A stretch of DNA of 38,688 nt from Lawsonibacter hominis (GTDB lineage: Bacteria; Bacillota; Clostridia; Oscillospirales; Oscillospiraceae), in assembly GCF_014287895.1 (NCBI RefSeq), contig NZ_JACOPP010000025.1, forward strand, positions 1 through 38,688, given 5' to 3'. The notes below the pieces were generated by a model. It was not told where the DNA came from and ran no database searches. It saw only the letters and a list, made by a program, of their open reading frames with translations. Within the stretch, counting starts at the first letter, position 1, and the number at the start of each line of letters is the position of its first letter. A program made the translations under genes and the position numbers. Shown one piece after another: positions 6,545 to 13,311 of the stretch.

Positions 6545-6889
6545 ACAACCCCCCGGCCATCCAGCGTGACCGGGGGGCTACACCTGAGCCTGGGGTTCAA
6601 TCACTACGCGTTACCTCTTCTTTCTCTGGATTTTGCTGCGCCGGAATCAAAAGGATGGAGAAATTCCCGTGTTCCCTGTTTCCTGTAACACTTCGGCACG
6701 CTAGGATCCTGTCTTCGGCAAATTCTCGCGTCTGAGGCTTTCCTTTGGTGCGGCTCACTCCATTGAGCAGGGGTTCGGAACAGATACCAACCGGAATTTC
6801 ATTTTCCTGCGATTCGCTGCGCGGGGATGAAAAGAACCGAATGACTTTTATGAGCTTTGCTAGCCCACGGGACTCACTCCTTCCTTTCT
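6545..6889 (-). ncRNA. Candidate structured non-coding RNA of about 345 nt, class unknown
   Basis: A near-consensus leftward promoter (6896-6924) is followed by no credible reading frame: the frame after the only SD-like site (GGAAGGAG) starts GTG-GGC-TAG, and the next ATG gives a 15-codon peptide. A C/G-rich hairpin terminator closes the segment at 6549-6577. Inside are several short stems (GCTCA..TGAGC, GTGTT..AACAC, TTTCTC..GAGAAA, TTTCAT..ATGAAA). A repeated block is seen on the plus strand: GATTCGCTGCGCGGGGATGA and GATTTTGCTGCGCCGGAATC. I compared it by eye with RNase P RNA, tmRNA and 6S RNA and saw no match. Transcription is inferred from promoter and terminator only. Confidence 0.45.
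6549..6577 (-). terminator. Terminator-like hairpin closing the candidate ncRNA
   Basis: CCCCCCGGCCA (6549-6559) pairs with TGACCGGGGGG (6567-6577) over 11 bp, including one G-U. Read leftward it runs into a moderately T-rich stretch (TTGTGCTGTGT). No gene ends here on either strand. Confidence 0.55.
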
Positions 6890-6895
6890 GGCTAT

Positions 6896-6924
6896 ATTGT
6901 ACTACCGAGCTCCATTTTTGTCAA
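6896..6924 (-). promoter_or_regulatory. Near-consensus leftward promoter with no gene behind it
   Basis: TTGACA (6919-6924), 17-bp spacer, TACAAT (6896-6901), read leftward. It lies downstream of the spoVAC terminator, so it starts a separate transcript, the candidate ncRNA. Confidence 0.75.
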
Positions 6925-6952
6925 TACCTTTTTGTAGGAAAAATCAATTTGA

Positions 6953-6986
6953 GCGGACAGGCGCGGGAATTTCCCGCGCCCGTCCG
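6953..6986 (-). terminator. Terminator downstream of spoVAC
   Basis: Arms GCGGAC.GGCGCGGGAA (6953-6969) and TTCCCGCGCC.GTCCGC (6970-6986) form a long stem with one mismatch. It starts 7 bp after the spoVAC stop and is followed, leftward, by TCAAATTGATTTTT. Confidence 0.75.
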
Positions 6987-6993
6987 CCTTTCT

Positions 6994-7437
6994 TCATCCC
7001 CGGAAAAAGAGCTGAAGGATCACGCCGTAGAGGACCGAAGCACTGATCCCGAAGACCAGCACGGGTCCGGCGATCACGAACATCTTGGCCCCTACGCCCA
7101 TGACCAGCCCCTCGCTCTTGAACTCCAGGGCCGGGGCGACCATCGCGTTTGCAAATCCGGTGATGGGCACCAGAGTACCCGCTCCGGCATGTTTGGCCAG
7201 TTTGTCGAACAGGCCGAGGCCGGTGAACAGCGCCGCCAGAAAGATGAGGGTCACCGACACTGCGGTACCGGCGGCGGTCTCGCTCATCCCGCAGGCCTGG
7301 AACAGATTCAGCAGGCCCTGCCCGCCGGTGCAGATCAGCCCGCCGGTCACAAAGGCCCAGAGCAGATTCTTCCACAGGGGTGAGGGCTTGGATTTGGAAT
7401 TGACGTATTGGCCGTATTCTTTGTTGGTCATATCCAT
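6994..7437 (-). CDS. spoVAC: Stage V sporulation protein AC (SpoVAC), orphan copy
   Basis: 147 residues, usual length for SpoVAC; ATG after AAAGGAGG. Four hydrophobic stretches are visible (about 23-45, 57-78, 85-105, 118-145). The family signature PITGFANAMVAPALEFKSEG and the following GVGAKMFVIAGPV are clear. SpoVAC is an inner-membrane channel subunit of the SpoVA complex that moves dipicolinic acid into the developing spore and out during germination. Normally spoVAC, spoVAD and spoVAE are adjacent. Here the gene stands alone between its own terminator and a divergent DUF6530-like gene, so it may be a second copy or part of a dispersed set. No sigma-G-type promoter was confidently seen. 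Confidence 0.92.
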   Translation of the reverse strand: MDMTNKEYGQYVNSKSKPSPLWKNLLWAFVTGGLICTGGQGLLNLFQACGMSETAAGTAVSVTLIFLAALFTGLGLFDKLAKHAGAGTLVPITGFANAMVAPALEFKSEGLVMGVGAKMFVIAGPVLVFGISASVLYGVILQLFFRG

Positions 7438-7476
7438 GGATGGGCAACCTCCTTTGATCCAATCACAGCTTTTCCC

Positions 7477-7531
7477 TTGACAGGTTTCTTTATGCGTGCT
7501 ACAATTCCTCTAGTAATTTACTAAATTACTA
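7477..7531 (+). promoter_or_regulatory. Consensus promoter with a 21-bp palindromic operator at the start site
   Basis: TTGACA (7477-7482), 17-bp spacer, TACAAT (7500-7505). Directly behind the -10, at the expected transcription start, lies a perfect palindrome (7511-7531) with 10-base arms TAGTAATTTA / TAAATTACTA around a central C, partly repeated up to 7538. A dimeric repressor site is the simplest reading. No regulator gene is adjacent, so the protein that binds it is unknown. Confidence 0.8.
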
Positions 7532-7554
7532 ATTTACTGGCAGGAGTCTTGACC

Positions 7555-8043
7555 ATGGATATTCCAACCAACCTGAAGCACAAGCCGGTGGTCGTGGCGG
7601 AGGATTACGAGCGCATTGACGGCCGCTCCGCTTACGATTCCGACGCAAAGGGCCTCTCCCTGGGACTGGCCCAGTGGAACGACCGGGGCCGCGTGGACAT
7701 TTCCGCCAAAGTCTGGCGGTATACCGGGGAAAAATGGTCCCGTCAATCGGAGGAACTGCCCCTGCACCGGGTGCTGGACCTGGCGATCCTTGCCTGCCGC
7801 GCCCAACTTTATTTTCAGGAGGAGGCCTACCGCTTTCCCAAGGGCTATGATCCGGAGCATCCTCAGATCGACCGGGTGGGTCTTCAGGGGGACGCCATGA
7901 CTGTGGAGGTCTGCCGGCGCAACGGCCACATCGACGAGGATGTGCAGCTCTTCCAGCAGGCCCTGGCACGGGATGGGGAGCTGCTGGGCGAGCGGATGGC
8001 GGTGCTTGCCCGCATTCTGGGGGAGCTGGGTTACCATGGCTAA
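7555..8043 (+). CDS. DUF6530-like protein of unknown function
   Basis: 162 residues. The ATG at 7555 lies 8 bp after GGAG; a TTG two codons upstream is less well placed. The protein is soluble, has no signal peptide, and contains conserved-looking blocks YDSDAKGLSLGLAQWNDRG and KWSRQSEELPLHRVLDLAIL. I recognise it as resembling the uncharacterised DUF6530 group from memory, without a search. It is the first gene behind a strong promoter with a 21-bp palindrome over the start site, so it is probably induced conditionally. A GIY-YIG-like frame follows directly. Confidence 0.75.
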   Translation: MDIPTNLKHKPVVVAEDYERIDGRSAYDSDAKGLSLGLAQWNDRGRVDISAKVWRYTGEKWSRQSEELPLHRVLDLAILACRAQLYFQEEAYRFPKGYDPEHPQIDRVGLQGDAMTVEVCRRNGHIDEDVQLFQQALARDGELLGERMAVLARILGELGYHG

Positions 8044-8084
8044 GACGCCGCACCAAAAGGGGCTTTTCCTACTGGGGGCGGGAG

Positions 8085-8366
8085 GTGACGGGCGGCGTGT
8101 GCGCCGTCCGGAACACGGCCACCGGCCGTCTCCTGTTGCTGTCCGCCGCCGACCCCGTGGCCAGGCGCAAGCGTTTTGCCTTTGCAGCATCCACCGGCAC
8201 TCCGCTTCTTCCCGCCCTGGCCGACGACTGGTGCCGATACGGGCGGGATTGCTTCGTCTTCGAGGTGCTGGAGACCCTAACGCGTGAGCCGGAGCAGGCC
8301 GAGGCCCAGTTCCGTGCGGAACTGGACGTTACCCGCCTGAGTGCCCGGGGCGCGTCCTTTTACTGA
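8085..8366 (+). CDS. Degenerate GIY-YIG-like protein, 5' end uncertain (possible frameshift)
   Basis: 93 residues from GTG 8085. GGVCAVRNTATGRLLL, KRFAFAASTGT and DDWCRYGRDCFVFEVLE resemble small GIY-YIG-superfamily proteins, but the GIY and YIG motifs read GVC and LLL, so nuclease activity is doubtful. The GTG has a GGGAG directly adjacent, too close for a normal site. The only nearby ATG (8036, overlapping the DUF6530-like stop) is in another frame, while the frame of this ORF remains plausible coding upstream (RGFSYWGREVTGG). A one-base slip in the AAAAGGGG run (8056-8063) would join them. Either a real frameshift, a sequencing error, or an unusual start. It probably forms a unit with the preceding gene. 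Confidence 0.55.
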   Translation: MTGGVCAVRNTATGRLLLLSAADPVARRKRFAFAASTGTPLLPALADDWCRYGRDCFVFEVLETLTREPEQAEAQFRAELDVTRLSARGASFY

Positions 8367-8390
8367 GGGGCGCCGATCGCCCCGCACACG

Positions 8391-8441
8391 GCAGAAAGGC
8401 TGTGGGGATTGCCCGGACGGCAATCCCCACAGCCTTTCTGC
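8391..8441. terminator. 23-bp-stem bidirectional terminator
   Basis: Perfect 23-bp stem (8391-8413 with 8419-8441), 5-base loop, followed by a pyrimidine-rich GTCTCTTCTGTCTCGTTT on the plus strand. It lies between the convergent GIY-YIG-like ORF and the SLH/phosphodiesterase gene. Confidence 0.85.
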
Positions 8442-8496
8442 GTCTCTTCTGTCTCGTTTCCGCCAGAAAGCCAGCCGCGCCCCTTCCCAGCGGCGC

Positions 8497-11400
8497 TTAC
8501 CGCATGCTGTAAAGCAGCTTGGCCACCTCGCCGCGGGTCAGCGGGTCATTGGGACGGATCCGGTTGTTGTAGCCGCTGACCACGCCCTGGCCGGCAAGGC
8601 TCTTGACATAATCCGCGGCCCAGGAGGGCACCAACGCGGCATCGTCAAAGGTCAGCTCCGCCTGGGCATAGCCCTTGGCCTGGGTGCGTCCCAGGATGGC
8701 CATCGCCTCGGCCCGGCTGATGGTGGAAAGGGCCTTGACCTTCAAAACCCCGTTCTCCAGCGCCCCGTTTACGATGCCCAGGGCATACATGGCCTTGACC
8801 TCGTTCAGGGCCCATCCCGGCAGCTCCGCGCTGTCGGCAAAGGGGAGCTCCACGCCGGCATACTGGCTCAGATCCAGTCCCAGCCACCGGGCCGTCAGGG
8901 CAAAGAACTCGGCCCGGGTAATGTTCTTGTCCGGCTGATAAAGCAGGCTGCCGTCGGCGGCGGACACCCCGTTGGTGACGCCGGCGTCGTACAGGAAGGC
9001 GGCATAGGCGTCCGCCCAATGGCCGCCCATGTCCGTGAAGACCTGGGTCCGCTCCCCGGCGGGCAGCACGTCGGCGCTGGCGCGGGAGAGGTTGCCGCTG
9101 GCGTCCGCGGCGGAGACGGACACACGGTGATAGCCTGCATCGGCGGCGGGCAGGGTGGCGCTCAGGGTCCCCGTGCTTTCGTTCCAGGTAAAGCCCAGGC
9201 GCTCGCCGTCATAGGTCAGGGAAAGGTTTTTCTGTGGAATGCTCCGGTCCACATCGTCGGTCACCCTGGCGCTGACGGCGGCGCCGCTGACGGTAAGGGT
9301 GAGCGCGGGCGGCGTGGTATCGTGCATCTCCTCGTTGGAGACGGTAAACTGGTCCAGCCAGAGCGTGCCCGTCTGCTTGCCCTCCCCGCCGCCGTAGATC
9401 ACGTCGAGGGCGGACACGGCCACGGCGCCCTCGGGCAGGGCGGCGGAGACATGCTTCCAGCCGGTGAAGTCCAGCGCGGTCAGCAGGAGCTGCCGGGACT
9501 GGAAGGACTGATCGGTAATGGTGGCCAGCAGGGTATTGCCCGAGCCGTCTCCATACACCCATACGCCCAGATAGCGCTCCCCGGCCGGGATGCTCAGCAC
9601 GCCGGTCAGGCTGGCGGCGCCGCCCGCGGCGTCATAGTCCAGGCGCAGGCTCTTGCGTCCGTAACGCACGTAGTTCAGATCGCTCTCCGATGCAAAGGAC
9701 GCGGTTTCGGTGGCGGCAAAGGCATACAAATCGCCCTCGCAGTCCTCCAGGGTATTCACATGTCCCGCCACGCTGATGGGGACGGTCACGGTCCTCCCGC
9801 CGGCGGAGACCGTCAGGTCGCCGCTGGCCGTCACCTGCCCCGCGGTGAAGACGCCGTTTGCATCCACGCTGCCCACCGCGGGATCCGCCGTCCAGGTATA
9901 ATTAGCATCCTGGCTGACCAGGGCCATTTTCTTATAGACGGCGGAGGCCTTCAGGTCGACCTGTTCGCCCGGGTCCAGGTTCAGCGCCTCCACCTTGTCC
10001 CCGGTATCCTCCCGGGTAAGGGAAATGGCGTCCGGCGTGGCCACGGTGGTGATGTAGGCGCTGCCCGAGGCCCGGCCGTCGGAGGCGGTGACCTGAACAA
10101 AGCCGCTCTCGCTCCCGGCGGTGAAAACACCGCTGTCATCCACCGCTCCGCCGCCGCTGGTCACGCTCCAGCCCACGCTCGCGCCGGTCATGGCGTAGAA
10201 GTGGCTGTCCACCCCCGTGGCCGTCAGATTCAGCGTTGCGCCGGAGAGCACCATGCTGTCGGCGGGGGTCACATAGTAGGAGGCCAGCTCCCCCGTCGGC
10301 GCCAGCTCAGTGGTCAGGAAGATGGCGTTGGAATTGGCCCGCTGAGTCCCGTCGGAGGGGCTGGTGATCACCTGCATGCCGCTCTGGTCGGGATACGTAA
10401 CGCCCAGCGTGGTGGAGCCGCCGCCGTCCAGGCAGACCGCCTCCACGCAGCCCAGCTCCACCAGACGCTTGGCGCACTGGGTCAGGGTGGCCCCCACACT
10501 GTAGCCGGGCTGCTTGCCGTCCACGGTGTAAAAGACCAGGCTGCCATCGGCCCTGATGCCCACGGCGGAGCGCGCGGTCTGCTCGGCGTTGAGCCCGCTC
10601 TCCACCACGCCGCCCGTGACCAGCTTGTACATGCCGCCTACCGCCTGGGTCACGCTGTCCCAGCGGCTGTCCGGGCTGGTGGCGGAGAGCGTCACCGTGT
10701 CTCCCGCCTGAAGGGCGCGCAGGGCGGCCAAAAGCTCCGCCTTATCCTTGCCGTTGAGCGTGAGCACCAGCTTTCCTTCCGGGATCGCCGCCGCGCCGGT
10801 GGACTCCAGCACCTGTTCCACCGTGCACGTCAGCTGGCTGCCGATCTTCAGCTGAGGGACCTGTCCGGTGACGGGGTCGGCCGCCGGGGACAGGATCACA
10901 TCCACCCCCGCCTCGGTGTTCTGGGTGGTGGAGGCAAAATCGCTGGTCAGCAGGGTCAGCCCGCCGCTGCCGTCGGAGGCGGAGGGCTTGCGCACCTTGT
11001 TCACGCCGCCGCTGACGGAGTAGACCTGCCCGCCCAACACGGCGGCCACGCTCACGTTGGGGGTGCCGATAAAGGCGGTGCCGTCGGCGCGGAAGCCGAT
11101 GGCCCAGGAGACGTTGTAGGGCTGGGTGGAACGCAGCACGCCGTCGGTGACCAAAAGCCCGACGGGCGCGCCGGTGGCCAGCACATAAAAGTCCCCGTTG
11201 ATGCCGGAGACCACCCGCCTGCCCTGGCTCTCCAGGCCCTGCGCCATGCTGGTCAGGGTGGCGCGGGTGAGCACCTTGCTGCCGTAGGCCACCGTTGGCG
11301 TGACGTTCTCATTCGGGGCATAGGTAATGTAGTGCTCCGTGCGCAGGTCGGAGTAAGTATCGCTCCAGAAGATGTTTTTTCCCAGCTCCGTCCCCTGGGA

Positions 11401-11523
11401 CAGGGGCACGCGCCCTGTGTGGATCTCCCAGCCCAGGGCATCGGAGGCCGAGGCGCCCGCCGCGCCCGCCGTCATCAGAAGGGCCAGGCCGAAGGCCGCG
11501 CCCCGTTGCATCCATCGCTTCAT
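8497..11523 (-). CDS. Secreted phosphodiester glycosidase (NAGPA domain) with Ig-like and three SLH domains
   Basis: 1008 residues from an ATG 6 bp after AGGAGG; an ATG further upstream lacks a site. A signal peptide (KR-rich start, hydrophobic core, ASA-like cleavage near 28) is followed by a NAGPA-type phosphodiester glycosidase region (about 60-400; SGINGDFY, LDGGGSTTLGV). Next come two Ig/Big-like modules with the repeated DxxGVFTAG pattern (about 410-590), a possible carbohydrate-binding jelly-roll-like region (about 590-730) and another Ig-like stretch. Three C-terminal SLH repeats follow (about 826-1008; FTDMGGHWADAY, ITRAEF, LTRGEVAKLLYSM). SLH domains bind secondary cell-wall polymers, so it is surface-anchored. 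In other bacteria NAGPA domains remove alpha-N-acetylglucosamine from phosphodiester glycans. The substrate here is unknown. Monocistronic. Confidence 0.9.
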   Translation of the reverse strand: MKRWMQRGAAFGLALLMTAGAAGASASDALGWEIHTGRVPLSQGTELGKNIFWSDTYSDLRTEHYITYAPNENVTPTVAYGSKVLTRATLTSMAQGLESQGRRVVSGINGDFYVLATGAPVGLLVTDGVLRSTQPYNVSWAIGFRADGTAFIGTPNVSVAAVLGGQVYSVSGGVNKVRKPSASDGSGGLTLLTSDFASTTQNTEAGVDVILSPAADPVTGQVPQLKIGSQLTCTVEQVLESTGAAAIPEGKLVLTLNGKDKAELLAALRALQAGDTVTLSATSPDSRWDSVTQAVGGMYKLVTGGVVESGLNAEQTARSAVGIRADGSLVFYTVDGKQPGYSVGATLTQCAKRLVELGCVEAVCLDGGGSTTLGVTYPDQSGMQVITSPSDGTQRANSNAIFLTTELAPTGELASYYVTPADSMVLSGATLNLTATGVDSHFYAMTGASVGWSVTSGGGAVDDSGVFTAGSESGFVQVTASDGRASGSAYITTVATPDAISLTREDTGDKVEALNLDPGEQVDLKASAVYKKMALVSQDANYTWTADPAVGSVDANGVFTAGQVTASGDLTVSAGGRTVTVPISVAGHVNTLEDCEGDLYAFAATETASFASESDLNYVRYGRKSLRLDYDAAGGAASLTGVLSIPAGERYLGVWVYGDGSGNTLLATITDQSFQSRQLLLTALDFTGWKHVSAALPEGAVAVSALDVIYGGGEGKQTGTLWLDQFTVSNEEMHDTTPPALTLTVSGAAVSARVTDDVDRSIPQKNLSLTYDGERLGFTWNESTGTLSATLPAADAGYHRVSVSAADASGNLSRASADVLPAGERTQVFTDMGGHWADAYAAFLYDAGVTNGVSAADGSLLYQPDKNITRAEFFALTARWLGLDLSQYAGVELPFADSAELPGWALNEVKAMYALGIVNGALENGVLKVKALSTISRAEAMAILGRTQAKGYAQAELTFDDAALVPSWAADYVKSLAGQGVVSGYNNRIRPNDPLTRGEVAKLLYSMR

Positions 11524-11664
11524 CCAGTTCCTCCTGTGTGTTTCCATGGTCTCCCCGGGAAGGCGGGGCGGCACGCCTGCCGGCGCCCGCCTCGGCCCGA
11601 ACCGCCCGATCGCCCCTTGCCCGCCGGGGGTACGGCGCTTACGAGATAACAGACGTTATGTTAA

Positions 11665-11697
11665 CACAAAAGTTCCCGCCTGTAAACAGGCGGGAAC
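11665..11697 (-). terminator. Leftward terminator between hemW and the SLH protein gene
   Basis: GTTCCCGCCTG (11672-11682) and CAGGCGGGAAC (11687-11697) form a perfect 11-bp stem with a 4-base loop, followed leftward by TTTTGTGTTAAC. It lies about 280 bp downstream of the hemW stop and 140 bp upstream of the SLH protein start, isolating the two genes. Confidence 0.75.
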
Positions 11698-11973
11698 CTC
11701 GTATTCGGTCAAACGGCCGGATGTCCGTGCAGGAATGCGAGAAACGCTTGCATAACACAACGTCCCCGGCAGCGTTTCAGCGCCGTCTCCGCGCCAAGGT
11801 CCCTCCGGAGTGCTTTCCCGCGCCGCGCGCTCCCCTTGACGCGCATGCGCCCGCCGCCGGACGGAAGGCCGCGGGCGGGCGCTTGCGGCGGCGCAGTACG
11901 CGCGGTGGGCTGCAGCCTCTCGGAAAGCCGCTTGCATTTTCAAGCAGTATTTCCCGCAATTCTTACCTTTTTC
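11698..11973. other. GC-rich intergenic stretch, no gene recognised
   Basis: About 275 bases downstream of hemW, without a recognisable gene. Positions about 11783-11890 share blocks with 1571-1710 (TCTCCGCGCCA; CGCGCTCCCC-TT-ACGC). No promoter was found. Together with 11524-11664, which holds the 5' leader of the SLH gene and no clear promoter, it completes the space between hemW and that gene. Confidence 0.4.
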
Positions 11974-13185
11974 TTACGGCTGGGGCGCGCTCTGCTCCGG
12001 CCTTCCCCGGCGCAGGCGGGGCAGGGTATTGTTCAAAGTCGCCTCTTCCTGGGCGGTCATCAGTTCGCCGATCAGCTGGTTGGAGACCAAAAACCCCTTC
12101 GGGGTCAAATTCCAGCGGCGGTCATGGCGTTCGGCCCAGCCCTGCCGCTCGTATTCTTCCAGAAGCTGTTCGATGGGATCGAAGTTCATGAAATACTCCC
12201 TGCGGTACTCCCACTCCTCGATGCCCCGTGTGGTGCGCAGGCGGAGCATCAGATACTCGCCCCCCCGCTCCCGCTGCGGGATGAGCTCAGACTCGTCGAT
12301 GACCGCGCCTCCCTCCAGCACGCCGGTGATATACCGGTCCAGGTCCCGCACGAACGAGTAGCGCCGCCCGCCGAAGTCGGAGTGGGCGCCGGGCCCGAAT
12401 CCGATATAGGGCCGCCCCATCCAGTATTTCAGGTTGTGCCGGGACTGGAAGCCGGAGCGGGCGAAGTTGGAGACCTCGTATTGCCGGTAGCCCTCCCTTG
12501 CCAGCCGGTCCACCATCCACAGATACAAATCGGCCTGGACGTCGTCGTCGGGCAGCCGCTCTCCCCGGATCACCCGGTCGTCCAGCGGCGTGCCCGGCTC
12601 CACCTTCAGCCCGTAGCAGGACAGATGCTCCGGGCGCAGGGAAAGCGCCTGCTCCACCGTATCCTGCCACCCCTCCATGTCCTGGCCGGGCAGCCCGTAG
12701 ATCAGGTCCAGGCTGATGTTCTTGAATTTCGCCGTCCGGGCCGCCGCCACCGCCTCCTGGGCCTGGCGGAAGGTGTGCGCCCGGCGGAGGTTCTGCAATT
12801 CGCAGTCGTGGGCGGACTGCACCCCCAGGGAGATGCGGTTGGCCCCGGCCCTGCGCAGGGCGATCAGATCCCGGCGGTTTATGCTGTCCGGGTTGCACTC
12901 TACGGTGATCTCCGCGTCCTTGGCCAGATCGAAGCGCTTGCCGATCAGCCGCAGCAGCTCTTTCAGGCGGCGGCTGCCATAAAAGCTGGGCGTACCGCCG
13001 CCGAAATAGACGGTATCCACCTGCCAGCCGCGGGTCAGGGGCGCAGTTTCCTTCATGTGGGTCATCAGGGCCTTCTGGTAGTCGTCCATGCGCTCCTCAC
13101 GTCCCGCCAGGGAGTAAAAATCGCAGTAGTCGCATTTGCTGCGGCAGAAGGGGATGTGGATATAGAGGCCCAGCTTTTCCGGCAT
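11974..13185 (-). CDS. hemW: Radical SAM HemW-family protein (heme chaperone; oxygen-independent coproporphyrinogen oxidase-like)
   Basis: 403 residues, normal length. The ATG at 13185 follows GAGGTGA by 5 bp and gives MPEKLGLYIHIPFC. The radical SAM cluster motif is C14-x3-C18-x2-C21 (FCRSKCDYCDF). YFGGGTPS, ECNPDS, SLGVQS and LIYGLPGQ are the classic HemN/HemW blocks, and a HemN C-terminal domain follows from about 300. The CxxxCxxC spacing without a further downstream cysteine fits HemW, which delivers heme to proteins, rather than a genuine HemN oxidase. No heme genes are nearby. Its promoter is back-to-back with that of the pseudouridine synthase gene. Confidence 0.9.
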   Translation of the reverse strand: MPEKLGLYIHIPFCRSKCDYCDFYSLAGREERMDDYQKALMTHMKETAPLTRGWQVDTVYFGGGTPSFYGSRRLKELLRLIGKRFDLAKDAEITVECNPDSINRRDLIALRRAGANRISLGVQSAHDCELQNLRRAHTFRQAQEAVAAARTAKFKNISLDLIYGLPGQDMEGWQDTVEQALSLRPEHLSCYGLKVEPGTPLDDRVIRGERLPDDDVQADLYLWMVDRLAREGYRQYEVSNFARSGFQSRHNLKYWMGRPYIGFGPGAHSDFGGRRYSFVRDLDRYITGVLEGGAVIDESELIPQRERGGEYLMLRLRTTRGIEEWEYRREYFMNFDPIEQLLEEYERQGWAERHDRRWNLTPKGFLVSNQLIGELMTAQEEATLNNTLPRLRRGRPEQSAPQP

Positions 13186-13225
13186 GGGGCTCACCTCGCT
13201 TTGCTGTACCTTCGTGTTCGTAAGG

Positions 13226-13254
13226 ATTATAGCACAGCCCGGCGCATTTGAAAA
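13226..13254 (-). promoter_or_regulatory. hemW promoter with extended -10
   Basis: Read leftward: TATAAT (13226-13231) preceded by TGC (extended -10), 17-bp spacer, and a weak -35 TTTTCA (13249-13254). It interlocks with the rightward promoter at 13248-13276. Confidence 0.7.
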
Positions 13255-13276
13255 GCAGGCCGGGCAATGTTATACT
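13248..13276 (+). promoter_or_regulatory. Promoter of the RluA-family gene
   Basis: TTGAAA (13248-13253), 17-bp spacer, TATACT (13271-13276), 36 bp before the ATG. Its -35 overlaps the -35 of the divergent hemW promoter, so the two promoters probably compete for polymerase. Confidence 0.75.
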
Positions 13277-13311
13277 GTATCCCATGGATTCCCTGGAAAG
13301 GAGGCGGTACC

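Noticed and set aside
6545..6889. Identification of the candidate ncRNA as RNase P RNA, tmRNA or 6S RNA
   Set aside because: Conserved cores (for example the GAGGAAAGTCC-type P4 region of RNase P or a tRNA-like end with CCA) are not present; class left open.
8341..11649. A very long open frame (about 1100 codons) on the plus strand opposite the SLH/phosphodiesterase gene
   Set aside because: Its translation is Gly/Ala/Arg/His/Gln-rich with no domain, no ribosome binding site, and mirrors the codon bias of the real minus-strand gene, as expected in GC-rich DNA.
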